From Ligula intestinalis (Eukaryota > Platyhelminthes > Cestoda > Diphyllobothriidea > Diphyllobothriidae): a stretch of DNA of 64,000 bases. Location: the NCBI GenBank assembly GCA_036362985.1, contig JAYGXS010000008.1, forward strand, positions 21,376,102 to 21,440,101, in the 5' to 3' direction. Under the pieces are notes generated by a model. The model was not told the origin of the DNA. It saw nothing but the letters and a program-made list of their open reading frames with translations, and searched no databases. The position numbers were made by a program, and so were the translations under genes. Position 1 is the stretch's first letter; each line of letters starts with the position of its first letter. Positions 23,393-36,200 of this stretch are shown in pieces.

Positions 23393-23462
23393 AGCACAAA
23401 TAAATAAATAAGGAACCCTGCATGGGGCTGGCTTTTGCATTTTTGCCACTGCAGTCCAAGGC
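23393..23462 (+). repeat. Direct partial copy of the palindrome's right arm
   Basis: AAGGAACCCTGCATGGGGCT, then GGCTTTTGCATTTTTGCC repeat the right arm with an added AAAT unit. It directly follows the palindrome. Confidence 0.8.
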
Positions 23463-23745
23463 AGCTGGCATAAAGACAGCGAGCCGCGCTCACGGCCTAC
23501 ACGCTTCGAATACATACGGCCAATCAATCAATCAATAATTTAAGCTGCAGCCAGCCAGTGAGTCAAAAGCCAATCGTGTCACTACCCATGCCAGGACAGA
23601 AGCTGATTGGCCCAATGGAAATACACGCTCAAAGACTTCCGCTTTTGCCCTCTTCTTGTTCCGTTCTTCCTCGGGGGCTCAAACAAGACGTTATTAGACG
23701 GTGACATCTCGGTTTTGGCTACTGTTACAACAGCTAGCTTATCGG
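23460..23745 (+). mobile_element. LTR-like sequence, family 3
   Basis: Matches 14555-14865: GGCATAAAGACAGCGAGC, AGAAGCTGATTGGCCCAATG and the end GGCTACTGTTACAACA. Confidence 0.5.
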
Positions 23746-23917
23746 TAGTCGGGATAACGTATCCACAGGGCTTGTCTCTCGAAGATAGAGGGTAAATATT
23801 AGGGTGAAGGGCACCTGAGGCAGTCCTTAAGATCATCAACAAGCACGATTTTGAAGGCGGAGGAGAGCAAAAGAGGGACCTGGCGCACAACCGCCGGGTG
23901 TTTACTACGAGAATGCA

Positions 23918-23923
23918 TTTAAT
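23918..23923 (-). terminator. Possible poly(A) signal of the aminopeptidase gene
   Basis: ATTAAA on the minus strand, about 210 nt after the stop codon. No AATAAA occurs nearer. This would give a 3' UTR of roughly 230 nt. Confidence 0.4.
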
Positions 23924-24130
23924 TGTGTCAACATAGCAGCAGCAACAGCAACAGTGCCAGTAAACTAAACAGGAAACATTTGCGGACCTCGGAGGAGGAA
24001 GCGGAGGCTGAGAATTGCAATCGGCCGAGAACGCGGAATGAACAAATCAAAAAGACGCGAGCAAGCACCGAATAGGTGGAGGTGGATGTGGATGCCAGGA
24101 ACACAACGACCGTGTGGACCTCCAACCGGG

Positions 24131-24271
24131 TTAGCCGAAGTTCTTAAATTGAGCCAGGAAGATGGGCAGACGTTCGGATTCGCGCTTGAGCAGGGAGACA
24201 TTAAGCGAAATGGACTCTAGCGCCTGTTCAACCGCCCTCTTTGAGGATATGGGATGGTTCGTAAAGAATTG
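24131..24271 (-). CDS. NPEPPS: Aminopeptidase exon 16 (last coding exon)
   Basis: Encodes 46 codons and the TAA stop, residues 865-910. It begins QFFTNHP and includes [20 protein letters not shown], matching the final helix pair of PSA. The acceptor is GGTCCGCAG. Confidence 0.93.
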   Translation of the reverse strand, partial: QFFTNHPISSKRAVEQALESISLNVSLLKRESERLPIFLAQFKNFG

Positions 24272-27200
24272 CTGCGGACCGGAAAAGATGATTAGGAGGG
24301 GCATAAGAGGGAAAGAGAGACAATAAAAATAGAACACAAACGTATATGGTTACCACCTCAGCGGAATGGTGCGTACATTGATCTGCCAGGGGGGAGAGGG
24401 GGACTACAGTGGGCCCTGGAGCCCACATGGGGCTTCGCATCTAGTGTGTAATCACCAATCTTGATAGTATTTACTTCTACCTCAAGGAATAAGGAATTTG
24501 TAGTTCTAAGCCAGAAGCGGTCATTTCAATCTTCCTGTTCTTTGCCGGATATGCTTTCCGCCTAGGATACTAGTCGGGTTCAGTTAGCGGCCGGTGGACG
24601 TTTATCAACGAGTATCAATAGCTCCTGATCTAAACACCGGCAAGACAATGGGCCCGTAGCTCTATGAGAAAGGGCGTTGAACGTTTGATCAAAAGGTCGC
24701 GGTTTCGAGTCTCCGATGATACAACAGTTGGGATTGGGTATGACTGGTTGGTGACTGCTGAGGAGCCAGAAATGACCATAGTAGACTCCGTTGCCTTCCC
24801 CGCAGTGCTATATGCGTAGACTACTAGCCGCTTTGCGCGGCTGCTGGTGGAGCTCAAGAATGAGTCGCAGGGCACAGTGGGACGAGTGAGTTCCGTAAAC
24901 GATTGGTTAATGTTCATCAACAGTCAAACTGACCTATAAACGTAGCCAAACTTGGAGTCGGAGGGGAGCTTTTAGGTTTCTGTGAGTTAGGAGGGATTGA
25001 GTAAAAGAATTCAATAGTGTCGTCGATGAACGTTCACGTGAGCGCTGACGGAACTCATCTGTCCCGCTGTGCCTTCGGCCTCGACAGAGGTCCTGACACC
25101 CACAGCAGTTGGCATTATGGACCTAAACAGTCAAGACAACGAGCTCGTGACTTAATTTTGCGAAGGTTAGACTCTGATCAAAAATGTCGCGAGTTCAAGG
25201 CTCGGATGGCACACCAATTAGGTCTTGCAATGACTGGCTGACGACAGCTATTAAGCCAGAAATGGCCATTCCATTTTCCCTTATCTTTGCCGGCAATACT
25301 GTCTGCCTGTTTGAAAAATTTGGGCTTTTCTTGGCTTAAAGAAGATTACCAAAGACAGGCAAAAGCGAAAGAAAAGGCAAATAACACGATGATAACGTCA
25401 AATACCTGTCCTAAACAAGCCTTAGTTTACCAAACTGAACCAAAAACAAGCAACTCAAGATTGATCCTGCCAAAACAGTGAGAAGCCCACACTACTCTGA
25501 GGTAGAGCGATCTCGTCGTCAAGACAACACAGTAACAGAAAGCACGCGAGAGCAAACAAGTACTAAGCCTGCAGGTACAATAAAAGCCACAAAACAAGAG
25601 AGGACTTACTTCGATTTCCGCATGGTATTGAGGAGTGCAGAAGCCCTCACAAGCGGCCTACGGGATAAGCGAGAGAAAATCACTGAAAGTTTCTCGTTTA
25701 CAAGTGCGGTTGTCTTCGATTCTATCGGCAATACTTTAAGAACATAAAAACCAAAAAGAGAGGTTCTAGTGCCTTGGTAAGGCTAGCATCGAGTGCAGGG
25801 AACTACCAACCGAATTTAATTACTTATTTGTCCATCATACTTGGTGTGAGTGACGTTGGGGGAGGGGTATACTCTAATTCTGTTCTAGAAATTCAACTGT
25901 ACAGTGCCATGGAAATGAGCCTGTTAATCTAACCTTAAATGTGGTAGGCAATATCGTTGAAGAAGCAATTCTTAAAAACACAGCATGCGCCATAAAGTGG
26001 GCATGCATACAAACCGATGAGCAATGGGTGCACACTATTATAATTGTTTGAGTAGTGCAAATATTATACATATTATAAATGTTTGATTATTTCAATATTT
26101 ATTTCCTTTAATTTTCTGCTTTAAATTGCTAAACTTTTTAATATGCTCTTTTCATTCCTGCGATATGGCCCAACAATAAAATCCCTATTAACACCGCGCC
26201 CGTAAGACACAATGATGGGGCTAGCGATCTCCAAGAACCTCGGCCAAAAGTTCAAAAGGCTAACACAAGGTAGTCGGGGGGTGAGAGATGAAGCATGATA
26301 TGATGGGCCGCCAGAAATCTTGATAAAAAACACCTAAGCATAAAACCAAAGACTGCCGATCACAGTGATGCTATTCGATAAATGCTACTCAAAAGAACGA
26401 CAAGTTCTGGCCGAAATGTGTACCTCCTCACTAGGAACTACCCTTCGCGTGGTTTCGCGAGCGACAGGCCTAAGTATGTGATGCCCAGTCCAGGCAGAAC
26501 TGATCGACGGCACTCCAGCGAGCAAGCAGCCCCAGAGAGAGATAGACATGGCTCAGATAAACCAATCAGCCAGTCAGGCAGTCTAGATGCGTAGGTGCAC
26601 AAACTGTGGGATTCAGTTCCAAAACGAATACCCACATTCTGCTCTCAATTTCAACTCAGTGGTCAAACAGTGGTAGTGTGAAGATGAGGATGGCAAGTTC
26701 AAAAGCGGGAGGAGCGGGGGCTGTACAAATAACGCGAAGGTTCAAGCTTACCCGAATAACGTAGGCGGTCAGGTTGGGGCGTCCGATCGTCTCGTCCAGG
26801 TTGTCAATGTGCGTCTGTATGAGCTTGAGAACAGCACGGCGACCGGCTGGCGAGCAGGAGAGACTCATGAGTGGGCGTAGACGGTCCTGTTTTCGAACAA
26901 AGTCCGAAACAGCCAGGGATGTGGTGCGCTCTACGAGTTCGGGGCGACGAGTGGCGCCGAGACAGTGCAAAATGCGGACTCGTTCGTCCTGAGCTTCCGC
27001 CTTTTCGTGCAGCTGCCAGGGGATTGGTTAAAAATTAGGGGAGGGTGAGGAGTCATTAGGAGCGGAAAATGATTCAGCTAGTACAATGCAAAGTGGACAA
27101 CGACGAACAGGATAGCGGCTAACGACAGTAGGAACTGTCAGCAAAAAACCCTTTTTTCACGATTCCCGTTTTACTCTCTATGGCACTNNNNNNNNNNNNN

Positions 27201-30200
27201 NNNNNNNNNNNNNNNNNNNNNNNNNNNNNNNNNNNNNNNNNNNNNNNNNNNNNNNNNNNNNNNNNNNNNNNNNNNNNNNNNNNNNNNNNNNNNNNNNNNN
27301 NNNNNNNNNNNNNNNNNNNNNNNNNNNNNNNNNNNNNNNNNNNNNNNNNNNNNNNNNNNNNNNNNNNNNNNNNNNNNNNNNNNNNNNNNNNNNNNNNNNN
27401 NNNNNNNNNNNNNNNNNNNNNNNNNNNNNNNNNNNNNNNNNNNNNNNNNNNNNNNNNNNNNNNNNNNNNNNNNNNNNNNNNNNNNNNNNNNNNNNNNNNN
27501 NNNNNNNNNNNNNNNNNNNNNNNNNNNNNNNNNNNNNNNNNNNNNNNNNNNNNNNNNNNNNNNNNNNNNNNNNNNNNNNNNNNNNNNGCTGCCTGTGTTG
27601 CGGATTTATGAACTAGTTGGTGGGTTGGATAATAAGCTTCTACGCCGGCTTTGCGAATGACCAGCTAAAACGAAAGGTCGGATTACATTGTGACCTGACA
27701 GCCATAGGCATAGGCAGCCACTGAAGGTCAATCTACACGTTAAGTGACCCATTCGTCAAGCATAGGTCTGCGAAAATTAGTTCACTGAAATGGCGAAAAA
27801 GCGATCAAAATTTTTCTTGGAAGGGAACGGCCGCGAGAGGGGAGGTAGTTCTCTATTATACCAAAGAGAAAAGGCTTTCAGTTACGGTGGACCCCACCGA
27901 AGTGATGATGTAATCAAACGGTGGGTTGATTGACACATGGAAGTGACGGCTAGTAACACAGCCCAAACGTGTGCGAGCACAATCTTTCGACCACAGATAG
28001 GATATGACATATAGGCGTTTCGAGAAAGTGCAAGCTCATTTTACAAAGATAATGAGAGGTCTAAAAAAACACTTTTTACAAAGGATGACTGGAACGCCTA
28101 AATCTATTCCATCTGTATAACAGACTCCAAAGGGGAAATTTCATCTTCGTTTATACGGTCTCCAGCAAGGATTGCACTCTGAGGACATGTTTCAGTGGTA
28201 CCCCTCGGCTCCTCTTCGTGGACACGCAATGAAGCAGGCAGGAAGATGTCTAAGCGTAATCTCTGTCCGGAATTCTTCACGCAACGGGCCACAAAACAAT
28301 GGAATAATCTCCCGCAATCAGACATGGAGGCGACGTCCCTACAGCCCTTCAAGGAACGCTTGGATAGTTATAGGTGTCCCTTGTTGTCCCTCGACAGTCT
28401 GAACCCGCAATGTCGAGCTTGTATCTAATCAAGCGCGTCTTTACTAAATTTGATGAAGTTGTCTTTGGCAAGGTCTTCGGCACGTTTGTGCGACCCCAAC
28501 TGGAATTTGCCATCCAAGCCTGGAAACCTTGGACAGTCAAAGACAAAAAACCTTTGAAAAGGTACAACGAACGGGCAACTAAGTTAGTGCGAGGCCAAGC
28601 GTACCTTCCTTATGAGACACTAATGACCAATCTCGACTTATTTCCTCTGGATTACAGACAGCTGCGCGGTGACCTAATACAGGCATTTCGCATGCTGCGG
28701 GGTCAGAATTGGTGCCTAGTATCCAACGATTTCTTTGAGCTGGCCACTACTACTAGATTGCGCGGACACCCTCTCAAACTACGTGTGACTGGGGCAAGAT
28801 TGAACACACGAAAATTCTTCTTCTCTAAGAGGGTAATCCACGCAGGGAATGCTCTACCCGCATACATTGTCATGTCCCCATCTGTGGACAGGTTTAAGAT
28901 GCAGTTGGACAAGCATAAAAAGACGTTCTCTGTAATGACGCTGGACTAACTACATTACAGCCCGTCAGCATGTAAGACTTGCCACTAGACCTCTCTGGCA
29001 AAAATCAACTTTTTAAACAAAACATACTACTTGATACTTTTCAGTAATATGTTTGTTTAGAATAACGATTGATCGCGAGTTTCGTATGATGGGTGCATCT
29101 CCGACACTCGGTGATGTTCTCGTGACCACCGCAATCTGCTCCTCGTGTGACCATTAGGATATTGAACAACTGCGATGGCCTCCTCCTGACATGATCCAAA
29201 CACTTTCAGCAGCTGGATATCGGATTTACATATTCCCTTCGCCTTTCCCCCCACAGGCGACAGTTTTTCTCCCTAAAATCCCACAAATGGCATTCAAAAC
29301 TAGACTTATGAAAGATGCCTAAGGAGTTTTTTTTACTTTATGCCCTCCAACCGCAGTTCCATAACTGGCAATGCCACATTTTCTGCATCATAGCCATGTA
29401 AAGAGAGGGAGCTCAAAGGTATTTACCTATAATTTCCCTAATAAAACTGAACTGAACTAATACCACGTAACCTCCAGACAAGAGTTATTTGCAAAAACAA
29501 TGCTACTCACGGGTTGTGAATACTATTTTAAAAGTGATTATTTGTAGGCCTGTGTGTAGAAATGCAGATGACACACCGACATGCAAACAACAGGGTTTTC
29601 AAAGACATTGCCTCACCAAAGTAACTGAAAAAAAAACTAGACATAGGAGTTCCGTTTCGTTTTGAAATCGCAGCCTACAGCCATCAATAACGGTACCACA
29701 GCGATCGAAGAGCAATAATCGGCAGCCGTTGCGGATAGCAAGACAGCTGTCAAATCGGACGCGCCACCGTCAGTCATTCCACAAACTAGGCAGATCACAC
29801 CGGCCACTTGAAGGCGCGTTGAATCAGTGAGCCAGGAGCGCAGGCCTTGACGTTGACAGATCTACTCCGAATTCAGGACGGTTGCGCCCCCAAAGAATAA
29901 ACAATCAGTAGCGATTCGGCGGCCACAGTGTATACACTGCCACAATTTTCACACAATAGCTAAAACGCAGGTTTCATTACCAGGCTCACGCTCATGCGTC
30001 CGGGTACAGCCTCGAGTGGCACAAACACTATGTTTCACTGCAAGGTTTATAAGCATCAAGCCAGAGCGCTGATTCGTACGGAGAGGAGGGGGGTTGTTTA
30101 TGAGACATGCAGGCAGCAATAGCACCACCTGGACATCGAATAATAAAGATTAATGTGCTGACATTCATTAAAACGCTAACTGAACTCCACGAATGCGTTA

Positions 30201-33200
30201 ACGGGAATTATTGGCCTGAAATGCAAAAGTTCGTTAATCATGGCGAATGCACGTTCCCCAGTCGGTCGGATTACGGGACGCAGCCGTCATGTTCTGTCAT
30301 CGGGGACACACACTCGAGCCCCGCCAGTAGCCGCACAGTAAACCATATGCAAATCTTCACGTAAAACTAACTCCTGCAGGTTATCAACTTCAGACGCACG
30401 CAAAAGTAAGTTTGCAGGGAAAGACTGTATGTACTTATAAAAGTGAGATTAATAGGATGTTTTAACTAACCTCTATTAATTAATTGCAGTTAGTAGTCAT
30501 CCCATGGGTTCTAGATTGATTTCTTGGAAGATTCTGCCGGTCAATCGGCCTACTGTACCATAATCGGTGGATTTAATACGCTGTCCTATGCTGGACGTGT
30601 AAATTCATCCATATAGGAACAAATCCACGGCCACCGGCGGAGCCTCGTAGCTCATTTGGCTGTACTCAAGTCCCCCCTGCCCCTGTAGCTGGAGTGGGTT
30701 CGAATGCCACCGGGATCGCCCAGTTTTCACAATTGGGTCGATTGCAAAAGGTGAGTTTTCTCATGTGAAACGAATTTCCACATTTTAGCCTTTTCCGCTT
30801 CGTTATTCATGCAAAGAGAGGAAGCGGTTGATAAACTCTCTTGAAATTTATTTGCACAAATAAATTCTGCCGTTGCTTCAAATTTTCCGCTTTTGTCAGA
30901 CGGTTCGGTAGCCTTAAATAATTTATTTGACTGAATTCTGCAAGGATTGAGTACAGTCCACGCTCTGACAACCTGAGGTACGAGGTCCCATTGGAGCCTG
31001 TGAGTTCAATCACACCTGGCTTCAGTTATCCATCCAGCGTAAAATAACGCACAGAGTCAACCCATTCGGATACAGTATCCAATCGACCCTGCAGAATTTT
31101 CCAAGGAAAATTACTACTTCCAATTGAAAATGCTGACATTTATAGATGAACGCAAAAATATCGATTACGGGATGCACTCATCCCGTTCTGCCATTGGGAA
31201 CACAATCATGAACCCCGCCAGCAGCCGCACAACGGCTAGTGCTATAGGCAGAGGGACATTATCGAAAACATAACAGGGAGATTGGAGACCGTGTTAATCC
31301 CTACACGAGTTCATAACGACTTTCAGTGGAGAAACTGCGTCAATTAGGCTCATGCAGTAGACAAGGAGATATCATGTTGTGCTCACTGCGACGGCTGTTC
31401 TTTGTCAAGGCGTAAACTGGCTTTATCTATCAGCAATCTGAATTTGTGGCTGGAGGTGTACCGTGAACAGATGATATCTCCGTCTTCATTCAACCCGCAT
31501 CTGGACCTTCCCGCGGCCTACAAGGTCCTACGCCATTAAGTGAGCAAGGGACAGGCCAATGGACAAGGTCGAATCGAACATAGGACTTACAAACGAAGAC
31601 GACCCTGGGACAAAACTATCCGAAGAGGGAGCAGGGATTACCAGCATCCTCGACCAACGGCGCCTCCAGCTCGCCCGATGTTTCCCTCGCCAGTCTCAGT
31701 CTGATCGCCTCCACCATGTGGAACACGGAAATCAGCCTGGGTAGCGACCATCTCCCAATTGTGCTCGAATTGGCCACCGCCGCCGAGCGTATCAAGGCCC
31801 CCAACCGGTACTTCATTAATTTCAAGAAAGCCAATTGGGCAGCGCTCACGACCGAATGCGAAACCGAGATCGATGGCCTACCGCCTCTCACCTGTGTCCA
31901 CACGGCGGATCGAGCCCTTCGTCAAACCCTTCGGCAGCAGCAAGTCACCACATCCCTAACGGCCGCATTCCCCTTCTCCGTCCTTACTATCCGCCCAAAG
32001 CCTCCCGCCTGGAACGAGAGAGAGACGAAATACGAGCGCGTGATGCCAGTGACCCGCGCGTTGGCGAACCAAATGGCTTAATCACTAAGACTATCAACGA
32101 TGGCAAACGCCAACGCTGGCATGAACTAGTTTCAGATTGTAATTTTAGCGGCAACTCAGCTGCCACTTGGAAGCTTTACGCAACCTGACCAAACCCCGGG
32201 CTGATACATCAAACCAGTCTATTAGCTTCGGGGACGGCAAGTTCATGTCCAACAACGGTAAGATCACCGCGAATATGAACAAGCTGTTCTCGGCCCACTC
32301 GGCGCCCAGTCCCAAAAGCCAGCGCCCCCTTCTTCGTCTTCTCCATAAAGCCCCACCCCCAGACATTTCCTTTTCGGCTGATGCCATCCTCACCGCCGTC
32401 AAGAACATGAGTGCTTCGAAAGCCTTAGGACCAGATGGTCTGGCGCCTATCTATGTGCGCAACATCGGCCCGAAGGTGGCTGCCTACCTTGCCACCCTCT
32501 TCAACCTTTCACTGGAAACTTCAATCATCCCTGATTGCTGGCGCCAGTCGATCATTATCCCCCTGGTCAAAGTGGGTAAGAACCCCTGCCTAGCGACCTC
32601 TTATCGTCCAATTGCCCTCCTCAGTCCATTGGCGAAGATCTTGGAACGGCTCGTCCACCAAATTCTGACGTCTGCGGCGGAACTATCTTGCCACCAACAT
32701 GGTTTCCGATCGGGTTGTGGGACTACAACGGCGCTTTTCGAGCTCACCTACGCTATCCTCGAGGGCTTCAACCAACAGAAGCCCGCTTCGCGGACCGTGG
32801 CAGTCTCAATTGACCTATCACGAGCCTTTGACTGCGTCCGATACGATCAGCTCCTGCAGGACTTGGTCTCGCTGAACGTCCCGACTGGCCTGGTCCGATG
32901 GTTGGCGGCTTACATCCGTGGCCGTCATGATCGTGTCCTTTTCCGGGGCGCTCTCTCTAAGCCCCGTAAGCAGACCTGTAGCGTCCTTCAAGGCTCTGTG
33001 CTCAGCCCTACGCTCTTTAACATCTACATGCGAGAGCTCCCACTCCCCCGGGCATCTGTGCAAGTGGTATTGTTATTTCCGGCTGAACAAGTTTGAAATT
33101 CTCCACATCTCTTCTCCTATGTGGCTCCTGTCCGAACTACAAAATGATTGTTTACACTTCCGAAGGCTGTCCTCCTTCCCCCCGGAGTGCTGGCCGCCCA

Positions 33201-36200
33201 TGACTCACTCTAATGCACATGACTGAATACTGCCCTCCCCCGGTCTTGGCCCTTTGTTGACACTCACATTACGACCAGCTTGACGGCGGTGTCGACCCAG
33301 ACGTCTGTTCCCCCCTTTTGACCCAGTGCCCGCGGCCGATTCGAGACCCACTCGTCAAGTCACCCCACCACAACTGTCTGTCAAGCGCTTGCATCGCCCC
33401 TTTTGCCAACAAAACATTGTCTCTGTTCCCGTCCGTTCCCCCCTCCCTTTGCCAACAAAACATTGTCTCTGTTCCCGTCCATTCCCCCCCCCCTTTGCCG
33501 ACAAAACATTGTCTCTGTTCGGGTCTGTCCACCCTCCCTACCATTGGACTAGTGCATTCAGACCAATGGGAGCCCCCAGGAACCGACTCCTGGGATCCTA
33601 TAAAACCGGACCCATACCCCTTTGACGGATTCCCTTTGCTCTTGACGTGGAATATCCATTGTTAAGGTTTGTGTATTTATTTTGTACTATTTTCTCTTAA
33701 TAGTACCGTACCACCTTGATAGTTGTTATCACTGGTTTGGCGTACGCGTGACTACTGGATACGGTCGGAGAAAGCAAAGGACGAAACAGGTATCCTATGC
33801 GGACGATAGTACGTTCTTTTGCCGGCACCATGACATCGATCAGGCTGCACAGCTCCTCACGGAGTTCATGCCTTTTGTCGAAAATTTCCTCGCCCAGCGC
33901 GAAATGACGACCTCGGCAGCCAAGTCGTCCGTAACTGTTTTTACGCTTGATCCGAAGGAGTTTAATCGTCACCCGGTCATCACCGTCAATGGGGTGTCCT
34001 TACCGCTCGTCCGCAAGCCCAAACTCCTTGGTGTGCGTTTTGATCCGCTTTTCACGTTCGCAGACCATGCCAGGGAGGCTGCAAGCAAAGTAAGCCGCTG
34101 CACCAAGGTACTCAAGGCTCTAGCAGGCACATCCTGGGGCTACGCGAAAGAGACTTTGTCGACTGCTTTCAAGGCGCTGGCCAAGCCGCACCTCACTTAT
34201 GCGGCATCAATCTGGTCTCCTTCGATGAGCTCTTCCAGCCTCCGCCGCCTCCAGTCAGCACAGAACGCTGCCCTCCGCACGATCACGGGTTGCTATAAAA
34301 TGTCGCCTATAGATCATCTTCATGCGAAGGCTTCTGTTCTACCAGTCACCCATCACAACACTCTCCTTAGCCAGCAGTTCTGGTGGAGTTGTTCGCAACC
34401 CGGCCATCCCAATCATCACCGTTGCACCGCTCCCGAGCCCTGCCGCAACGTCCGGCCGTCTATTCGAGCACTCCACAAGGAAGCTGTTGCCTCGTCTCTC
34501 GCGGACCTACCTGTTGATAGCTCTGCCACCAAGACAGGCTTCCAGCGTCTCCACCAGAGTCGTTGTCGAGGAGAAATGAGATTACCGTCCCCCGGTCCTT
34601 TTGGGTGGCTATCCACCTCCAATTGCGGCCTCGGAACGACATCTCCCGAGGGTCACTCGCTGTACCCTGGCGCAGCTACGCAGTGGCTACTGCATGCTCC
34701 TTCGCCAGTACCAACACCGGCTCGACCCATCCATACCCGACTGCTGTTCCGACTGCAGCGTCTCGCCGCAGTTCTCGGCCAGGCACCCACCTCACTCCCG
34801 CGGACCTGTGGCTCAAGCCGGTCGAGGTCGCGGCTTTTTTCCGTCTCCCAACTACTCCCAGTTTGGATTCCGGCGGGGATTCCTGATCCAACTACGGGCT
34901 ACGACACACACACCACGGTGAAGAAACACAACACTAACTGCCGTCAAGGTTTGCCAAAATCCACTCAGAAGGCCAAGCAGCGAATGAAACAAAATCGACT
35001 AGTCCATGACCAACACGTACAGCCAAAACCTTAAATTTCTGATCGATTAAGTCAGTTCACGCTGTGACAAAGGACAGCCAGCCCAGCTGTCCGAAACGCC
35101 AGCGAACAAATAAGTTCATGCCGGTGAGCACAATATCGTATATGCGTCTTACAACTTGACTTTTGAGAACTTGAACATCTGTCTTATGCGTGTTAGATGC
35201 CGGTTAAAATTAATTCATGCTTTTTAGAAAAAAATCATCAAAAGTTTCCAATTTGTTTTTCTTTTGCAGGCGATCAGATTTGCAACTTCAGTGGCTAAAG
35301 GAAGAACTCCGTTCTTCTACAGAAACTGTAGAACATATTTCCAGAGCAGAGCTGCATTTTCCAATGATCTTAAGGATGCGTCAGTCGCTACTGTGTTCAC
35401 TGTGTGTAGGTAAAGATGCTTTATATAGTATGTAAACAGATGGAGCATTCGAAAGAACACACTTACATTTAAGCTGTACTGAACTGAGCTCTTCGTATCC
35501 CCATAACTTGACCGGTCATCCTAGTCTGTCTTCGGTTTGTCACCAATCACCTGCCGTTTCTATTACCAGCCGTTCTGCCACGGTGTGTGGTGTTCTAGAT
35601 CAAAACGTAAGCACAAGGGTCTGTGCATACCCCGTGCTGATCACTCAATGCACTTGTCCATAAACGCTAGAAGGAACAAAGTGTTTTCTTGCTGCATCCC
35701 TGTCCAGGAGAAGGCACCTCTCCAGATTTCTGGCTTTCAACTTGAAGGAGTAGAGAGCTTCAAATACCTCGTAGCGATATTGCTGCTGCCGAATGGACAG
35801 AGTAAGAATGACATTGCCTCTCGAATTGACGCAGCTGGACGGGTTTTCTTCAGGTTTCGAAAGCGTCTATGGACCCGACGCGATATTTCTATCTCCACAA
35901 AGGTCCGCATGTAACATGCTGCTGTGGTGTCTGTTCTTCTATATGGATGAGAATGCTGGGCTATGCGCGTGCAGGATGAACGGAAACTGGGAGTCTTTGA
36001 CAAATACTACTTGAGGACCATCCTTAGAGTGAAGTACAAAGATTTCGTCTCAAACGAGACAGTCCGCACTCATTGCGACAACATTACAAGGATATCCCAG
36101 ACAATCCACCAAAGACGAACGAGGTAGGTTGGACGCGTTCTTGATCATCAACTTCACGAGCTCAGTGTTACTGCCTTCGACCCGAAACCGTTACCTAATA

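Noticed and set aside
27180..27611. Open frame of unknown residues
   Set aside because: Consists of the assembly gap.
33400..33535. CRISPR-like array
   Set aside because: Three contiguous 46-bp units without unique spacers, inside an LTR of a eukaryotic genome.
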